Position numbers and translations under genes: made by a program. Below the pieces are notes generated by a model. That model did no database searches and was not told the DNA's origin. It was given only the letters and a program-made list of their open reading frames with translations. Below are positions 20,626-24,796 of a stretch of DNA of 24,796 nucleotides, in pieces (positions within the stretch are counted from its first letter, which is position 1; each line of letters begins with the position of its first letter). This DNA is from a virus, in the IMG/VR virus record IMGVR_UViG_3300006749_000117, positions 1-24,796 of that record; one strand, given 5' to 3'.

Positions 20626-23433
20626 ATGCCTTTAATAAATAACTCGCTCCCTAATCTTGTACAGGGAGTTTCGCAGCAGCCTGACGTCCTTCGATACGAC
20701 GGACAGTGCGAGATACAGGAAAACGCAGTCAGTAGTATCCTTAAAGGGTTACAGAAAAGACCCCCTGTTGAGTTCGTTAGTAAACTATTTGATGGGGATA
20801 TTGACGACGAAGACGAAGATATCCTTAAAGAAGGATTCATTAGCTTTATTGAGCGCACATCCGATGAGAAGTATGTAGTTATACTTGATGGTATTAAGCT
20901 ACGTGTGTTCAGGATAGAGCTTGCTGAAGGTTCTACAACGCCCACAGAGGCGTCCATTAGCGTTAATGGTGTCAACTACACAACTGGCTATCCGTTAACA
21001 GCAGACGATTATATCTACTCTCCGACATCGCATCAAAATATAAAAGCTCTTACAATTGGCGATACTACCTTAATGGTAAACACAGCCGCCGCTGTTGCGA
21101 AGGCCACAGAGACAGCTTATGATTTAGCGGACGAAGCTCTTGTGTTCATCAAGCAAGGTGACTATGAAAAAGAATATACTATAAAAGTAGGCCCTACTGA
21201 GTATATGCGTGTTTCAGATAGCGACGACCACGCCGTTAACGCTTCTGCTACACAAATTAGAGATAAATTTTTTGCTGCCCCTCGCAATGGACAGACAACT
21301 GCCAATATTAATGAAACGGGCGCCGCTTTCGGCGCATTTGCTTCTAAAGTAGGCGAGGCTGGTATACTTTTGGATTTATCTGCTAGTGCTTTTAATTCTA
21401 CAGACGTTAGTGTCTCTGATGGTCTTTCTAACACAGGACTAGGGCTGGTTTATAAAGAGGTAGATTCTATCACTGATCTTCCTAAATTCTGCGTCAATGG
21501 CTTTACTGTTAAAGTCAGAGGGGATGCGGAACTAACCCAAGATGATTACTATGTAAAGTTTGAAACGAATAACAACCAAGCCCAAGGTAACGGTTCGTGG
21601 ATTGAAACTTTGGGACCGTCTGAGTTCTACAAGGTTGGTGATGGCTCACCTGTACAGCTCGTTAATACTGCTGAGAATGTCTTTGTTCTTCGCGGGATGC
21701 CCCTCGGAGAGCGCAAGGCAGGGGACAACGACACTAATCCTTTTTCTTCGTTCGTCAGTAATAACATTAACAACTTATTCCTATTCAAGAATCGACTCGG
21801 CCTTCTTTCGAGAGACGCTGTTATATTCTCTGAAGCTGGCTTTGGCGGCAGCGCAAACGGAACTGCTTATTATGTAAACAGTAGTAACGACGGTGCTCAC
21901 GCTGACGGACATTACTATCCTTTATATCTGGACTCCTCTGTTATTTACGGAGCGTTTACTGAGTATGAGTTTGATGCATTCCCGAACACTAAGTTCTATA
22001 TGCCAAACAACAATACTAACACTGCTAAAGCACTCGCACCTACAGACGTAACAACCTTAGCCTTTACTAGCGAAGAAAGTATTACCGTTAATACACCTAT
22101 ACAGGCATTTAATTTCTTCCGAACTACCGTTACAGACTTATTGGACGCTGATCCAATCGACGTGACAGTATCCAATCGCGAGATAACAAACTTGAGAGCA
22201 GCACAGCCGTTCCAAGAAAACCTTACTATCTTCTCCGACACCGCTCAGTTTGTGTTGAAAGGTGGTGACTTGTTAACTCCTCGTACGGTATCTATCAGTC
22301 AGGTTACTAACTTTGATTACACAAAGACTGTAGAGCCGCTACCTCTTGGTTCTTATCTGTATTTCCCATTCGACCGTGGAAGCCACACAGGACTAAGAGA
22401 GTATACAATCAACTCTACTACGGATGTATATGACTCCGATGAGATTACTCAAGCAGTTCCTCAGTATATCCCTAATGACTTACTGTCTTTAACTGGTTCC
22501 AACTCCGAAGGATTAATAGCTGCTATCTCTGGTAAGGCAGAAACTACCGACGGACAGATTATTGATACAAGTTATCTTGTTTCTAATATCCCACAAACTA
22601 ATCATAAATTTATTGGTGGCACTGAGCTGATATATCACACAACGGCTTATGATCCTATTAATTCGATGATTGAAACCGTGAATACCACTCATACTCGTTT
22701 TAATGGTGTAACGGTGTCCTCTGCAGGTAGTCACCGCTTTCCTAACTATGTTTCAAGCACGTCAAATATCAAGGGGTTTTCAACTATGGATACTTTTCAT
22801 GACGCTCTAGCTAATCGTAATTATGCCCAAATGACACAACAGGAAGCTAATGACTTTGGGTGGCTTGGAGGTTCTCTTCCGTTTGGTTATAAAACACACA
22901 CGGGGGCTATTTCTTTGGTAGATATAACCGCCAACCCAGTTTCAGGCTATGATGAGTTTAGAACGGCAGTGGGGGATACTTACACCATAGAAACCTTTAT
23001 ATCTTATGAAGTGCTATCGACCCTTACTAATAGCCCAAAGGCATTAATAAGTACCCACAACAATCAACACGACGTAGTATTTGAAGCGGGTATTTATACC
23101 TATGGTAGTAACAGCGGCCAAAATCAAGATGGTTACGCATATGTCCGAGCTGGTAATACTTATTATGTCTCACAAAGTTCTCACGCGGCGGCTGGTAAGC
23201 AAATGTTACACTTGATGTTAGTCGGTCGTAAAAATGTGGCGCGGTTTTATATAAATAACAATCTAGCTGTGTATGCAGCTTCTTCAATACCCGAAATTAA
23301 CGATGCCAGCATTGCGTCTGTTATGCTTGGTAGAAATCAGCTCGCAGACGGACGCATACATTACTCCAGAGTATATAGCAAAGAAATGCCTTCTATTCAG
23401 CGCACAATTAACTTTAACTCTCGCTACAACTAA
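20626..23433 (+). CDS. Tail tubular protein B (nozzle) N-terminal part with LamG-like C-terminal domain
   Basis: Residues 1 to about 636 are the nozzle protein of the T7 gp12 family: 'NLVQGVSQQPDVLRYDGQCE', 'GLQKRPPVEF', 'FKNRLGLLSRDAVIFSEAG', 'QFVLKGGDLLTPRTVSISQV' and 'YIPNDLLSLTGSNSEGLIAA'. At 'AISGK' (about nt 22533) the expected nozzle sequence stops. About 300 residues of different character follow, with LamG/lectin-like features: 'TYTIETFISYEVL', 'HLMLVGRKNVARFYINNNLA' and 'DGRIHYSRVYSKEMPSIQRT'. The missing nozzle C-terminal part is the next gene, joined by TAATG. The chimera would place a carbohydrate-binding-type domain on the tail tube. Confidence 0.88.
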   Translation: MPLINNSLPNLVQGVSQQPDVLRYDGQCEIQENAVSSILKGLQKRPPVEFVSKLFDGDIDDEDEDILKEGFISFIERTSDEKYVVILDGIKLRVFRIELAEGSTTPTEASISVNGVNYTTGYPLTADDYIYSPTSHQNIKALTIGDTTLMVNTAAAVAKATETAYDLADEALVFIKQGDYEKEYTIKVGPTEYMRVSDSDDHAVNASATQIRDKFFAAPRNGQTTANINETGAAFGAFASKVGEAGILLDLSASAFNSTDVSVSDGLSNTGLGLVYKEVDSITDLPKFCVNGFTVKVRGDAELTQDDYYVKFETNNNQAQGNGSWIETLGPSEFYKVGDGSPVQLVNTAENVFVLRGMPLGERKAGDNDTNPFSSFVSNNINNLFLFKNRLGLLSRDAVIFSEAGFGGSANGTAYYVNSSNDGAHADGHYYPLYLDSSVIYGAFTEYEFDAFPNTKFYMPNNNTNTAKALAPTDVTTLAFTSEESITVNTPIQAFNFFRTTVTDLLDADPIDVTVSNREITNLRAAQPFQENLTIFSDTAQFVLKGGDLLTPRTVSISQVTNFDYTKTVEPLPLGSYLYFPFDRGSHTGLREYTINSTTDVYDSDEITQAVPQYIPNDLLSLTGSNSEGLIAAISGKAETTDGQIIDTSYLVSNIPQTNHKFIGGTELIYHTTAYDPINSMIETVNTTHTRFNGVTVSSAGSHRFPNYVSSTSNIKGFSTMDTFHDALANRNYAQMTQQEANDFGWLGGSLPFGYKTHTGAISLVDITANPVSGYDEFRTAVGDTYTIETFISYEVLSTLTNSPKALISTHNNQHDVVFEAGIYTYGSNSGQNQDGYAYVRAGNTYYVSQSSHAAAGKQMLHLMLVGRKNVARFYINNNLAVYAASSIPEINDASIASVMLGRNQLADGRIHYSRVYSKEMPSIQRTINFNSRYN

Positions 23434-24191
23434 TGACTTCTATTTTCATATACAAATACTTTTTTAGCGGAAACAAAAAGCTTTTAGGAGCGTGGATGAA
23501 GTTTACCGTCAAAGGTGTTGTGCGCTCCGTTAATTTCATTGACTCCATTCTATATGTTATCTCAGTGTATAATGGACAGGTAATGCTGGAGCAAATTAAC
23601 CTTGAAGAAGGGCAACTAGACGCAGAGGGCTATATTACTCACCTCGACAAGCGTATCAAAACCCTTGTTTCTGGAGGTAGCAATACCATTTCCCTTCCAT
23701 TCCTTCCTAAGACAGACGAAACAATCAAGGTATATGATACTAAAGGAAACGTAGTAGCATCTTCATTCAGTCAATCTACGGTTACTCTTACCGCTACTCC
23801 TTCTGAGGACACCGTTTACTATGTGGGTCTTCCTTACACCATGACCTATCAATTCTCTGAGCAGCTATTCAAGGCGCGCTCTGGAGAATCTAAGACCCCT
23901 TCATCGGCCTCTAAGCTTATGACACGTAACGGTGCTGTGTTCTATAACGATACTAGCTCGTTCACTATCAAAATCACTCCAGAAGGTAGAGCAACCTCAC
24001 AAGCGGCGCTGGCTGAGGAATATGATTCAAACAACACTATCACTTTAAAATCGGGAGACTTCCGTTTTCCTGTGTTCACAAACCCTGAAGGAGCTACTAT
24101 TGTAGTTGAAAGTGACTCAGCATTCCCTGTTAACCTTAGTTCGGCAGAGTTTGAGTCCTTTGTGCATAGTCGCTCCAACAGATATGGATAA
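23433..24191 (+). CDS. Separated C-terminal part of tail tubular protein B (nozzle)
   Basis: This 252-residue protein begins 'MTSIFIYKYFFSGNKKLLGA' then 'WMKFTVKG'. That is the internal gp12-family segment (type 'LYVYKYxWxGxEKxQSAWxxWxF') which normally follows the 'LIAAIS' region of the upstream gene. 'DSILYVISVYNGQVMLEQIN' and the C-terminal beta-rich part also fit the nozzle. It has no start-proximal signal and no Shine-Dalgarno sequence; the ATG shares a base with the upstream stop and lies in the -1 frame relative to it. It should assemble with the N-terminal chain. A programmed -1 shift could also fuse the two. It overlaps the next gene by 8 bases. Confidence 0.82.
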   Translation: MTSIFIYKYFFSGNKKLLGAWMKFTVKGVVRSVNFIDSILYVISVYNGQVMLEQINLEEGQLDAEGYITHLDKRIKTLVSGGSNTISLPFLPKTDETIKVYDTKGNVVASSFSQSTVTLTATPSEDTVYYVGLPYTMTYQFSEQLFKARSGESKTPSSASKLMTRNGAVFYNDTSSFTIKITPEGRATSQAALAEEYDSNNTITLKSGDFRFPVFTNPEGATIVVESDSAFPVNLSSAEFESFVHSRSNRYG

Positions 24192-24657
24192 CAAAGTTCT
24201 AGCAACATACGGTAAATGTAGAGCGGTGGTTGCAAATACCCACCACGCGGAAGCGCTGGCGCCTTTACTCCGTAAGTATGACAGAATGGAAGTGGGCGCG
24301 TATGGGTTTGAAGATCCTAAAGATGTATTATTGTCGGCACTGAGAACCGACGATATAACTATCGCTGCGCTTGATGGCGATGATATGCCCTTCGCTATGC
24401 TAGGCGTGGGCACCAATGAAGGTATTCCTTATATATGGCTCTTAGGCAGCGAAGGTGTAAAGGAACACTCCTATATCTTTGCCAAAGCATCTAAACAACT
24501 TTTACCTAGTATCATGAATAACTATCCCGTGGTCATGAACTATGTTCTTAAAGACTATACAGCCTCTGTTAAATGGCTGAAGTGGTTAGGAGCAAAGTTT
24601 ATCCGTGAGGTTGAAATCAATGGATACCGTTTCTATGAATTTATAATTATTAAATAA
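24184..24657 (+). CDS. Internal virion protein A, T7 gp13-like
   Basis: This 157-residue protein starts at the ATG at 24184; the longer frame from 24106 lies inside the nozzle part. It resembles the gp13/DUF2833 family, a GNAT-like fold: 'HAEALAPLLRKYDRMEVGAY', 'AMLGVGTNEGIPYIWLLGSE' and 'YVLKDYTASVKWLKWLGAKF'. In T7, gp13 is needed for assembly of the internal core proteins. It lies between the nozzle and the gp14-like gene, as in T7. Confidence 0.85.
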   Translation: MDNKVLATYGKCRAVVANTHHAEALAPLLRKYDRMEVGAYGFEDPKDVLLSALRTDDITIAALDGDDMPFAMLGVGTNEGIPYIWLLGSEGVKEHSYIFAKASKQLLPSIMNNYPVVMNYVLKDYTASVKWLKWLGAKFIREVEINGYRFYEFIIIK

Positions 24658-24658
24658 T

Positions 24659-24796
24659 ATGGGCTTACCAGTAACACTATTAACAACCGCGTTAAGCATT
24701 CAAGGGCAGCGTGATGCCGCTAAAGCGCAGGAAAAAGTACAGGCCAAAGCGACCGCTGCCGAACAAAAGCGACTGCTACAGCAGATGTCGGCTTCA
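24659..24796 (+). CDS. Internal virion protein B N-terminus, T7 gp14-like, cut by window end
   Basis: Forty-six codons are visible before the window ends. The start 'MGLPVTLLTTALSIQGQRDA' continues into an Ala/Gln/Lys-rich helix ('AKAQEKVQAKATAAEQKRLL'). A short hydrophobic start followed by an alanine-rich coiled helix is typical of gp14-like ejection proteins, and the position after the gp13-like gene supports this. The start is in the A/T leader TAAATAATATG. Confidence 0.75.
   Translation, partial: MGLPVTLLTTALSIQGQRDAAKAQEKVQAKATAAEQKRLLQQMSAS

Noticed and set aside
22531-23433. Nozzle insertion as a homing-endonuclease intron or intein
   Set aside because: The inserted protein shows LamG-like strands and no LAGLIDADG, HNH or GIY-YIG motif, and no intein splice residues are evident. 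RNA splicing cannot be fully excluded and is noted in the finding.
1-24796. tRNA genes, CRISPR arrays, integrase or insertion sequences
   Set aside because: No cloverleaf-like segments, regularly spaced repeats, recombinase motifs or terminal inverted repeats were recognised by eye.

Overview
The window is a stretch of a double-stranded DNA podovirus genome of the T7-like (Autographiviridae-type) plan. All supported genes lie on the + strand. The core order is: single-subunit RNA polymerase, ssDNA-binding protein, endonuclease I, primase/helicase, family A DNA polymerase and 5'-3' exonuclease, then portal, scaffold, major capsid protein, tail tube A, tail tube B (nozzle) and internal virion proteins A and B. 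Several small accessory families resemble ones I know from marine phages, so a marine bacterial host is plausible. Nearly all start codons lack a Shine-Dalgarno sequence; most begin in an A/T-rich leader or overlap the upstream stop. I see no tRNA, rRNA, CRISPR array, integrase or insertion sequence.

Layout. (1) 1-1530 is a compositionally foreign block, very rich in GCGC and GGCC. It holds a DUF932-type gene cut by the window edge, an intrinsic terminator, a cysteine-rich gp88-like gene and a possible 25-residue membrane peptide. (2) 1600-2790 is AT-richer. It holds a small endolysin, two unknown small genes, four copies of a 14-nt repeat and a strong terminator. (3) 2790-2966 is a very AT-rich, repeat-filled control region ahead of the RNA polymerase gene. 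(4) 2967-11812 is the transcription and replication module, tightly packed with ATGA-type overlaps. It also has a putative PD-(D/E)XK nuclease and a DUF5664-type nucleotide hydrolase. (5) 11815-15613 holds small virion-associated candidates, a large mosaic LamG-like adhesin and three consecutive small membrane proteins that may form a lysis cassette. (6) 15623-24796 is the morphogenesis module. Between scaffold and capsid genes it carries a terminator and five tiny basic genes, most joined by one-base TAATG overlaps.

The most unusual feature is the tail tube B (nozzle) gene. The canonical protein breaks off near residue 636 of the 20626-23433 gene and continues as about 300 residues of a LamG-like lectin-type domain. 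The missing C-terminal part of the nozzle is then encoded by a separate downstream gene (23433-24191) joined by TAATG. The virion may therefore carry a two-chain nozzle bearing an inserted carbohydrate-binding-type domain.

Inferred program: host polymerase transcribes the phage RNA polymerase gene from the AT-rich region, and phage polymerase then drives the replication and structural genes. Terminators at 17927 and 19982 bracket the basic-gene and capsid block. The terminator at 2714 followed by a promoter-like region suggests that the end of the late region meets the start of the early region there. The endolysin would then be a late gene, and the window a rotated or circularly joined contig.
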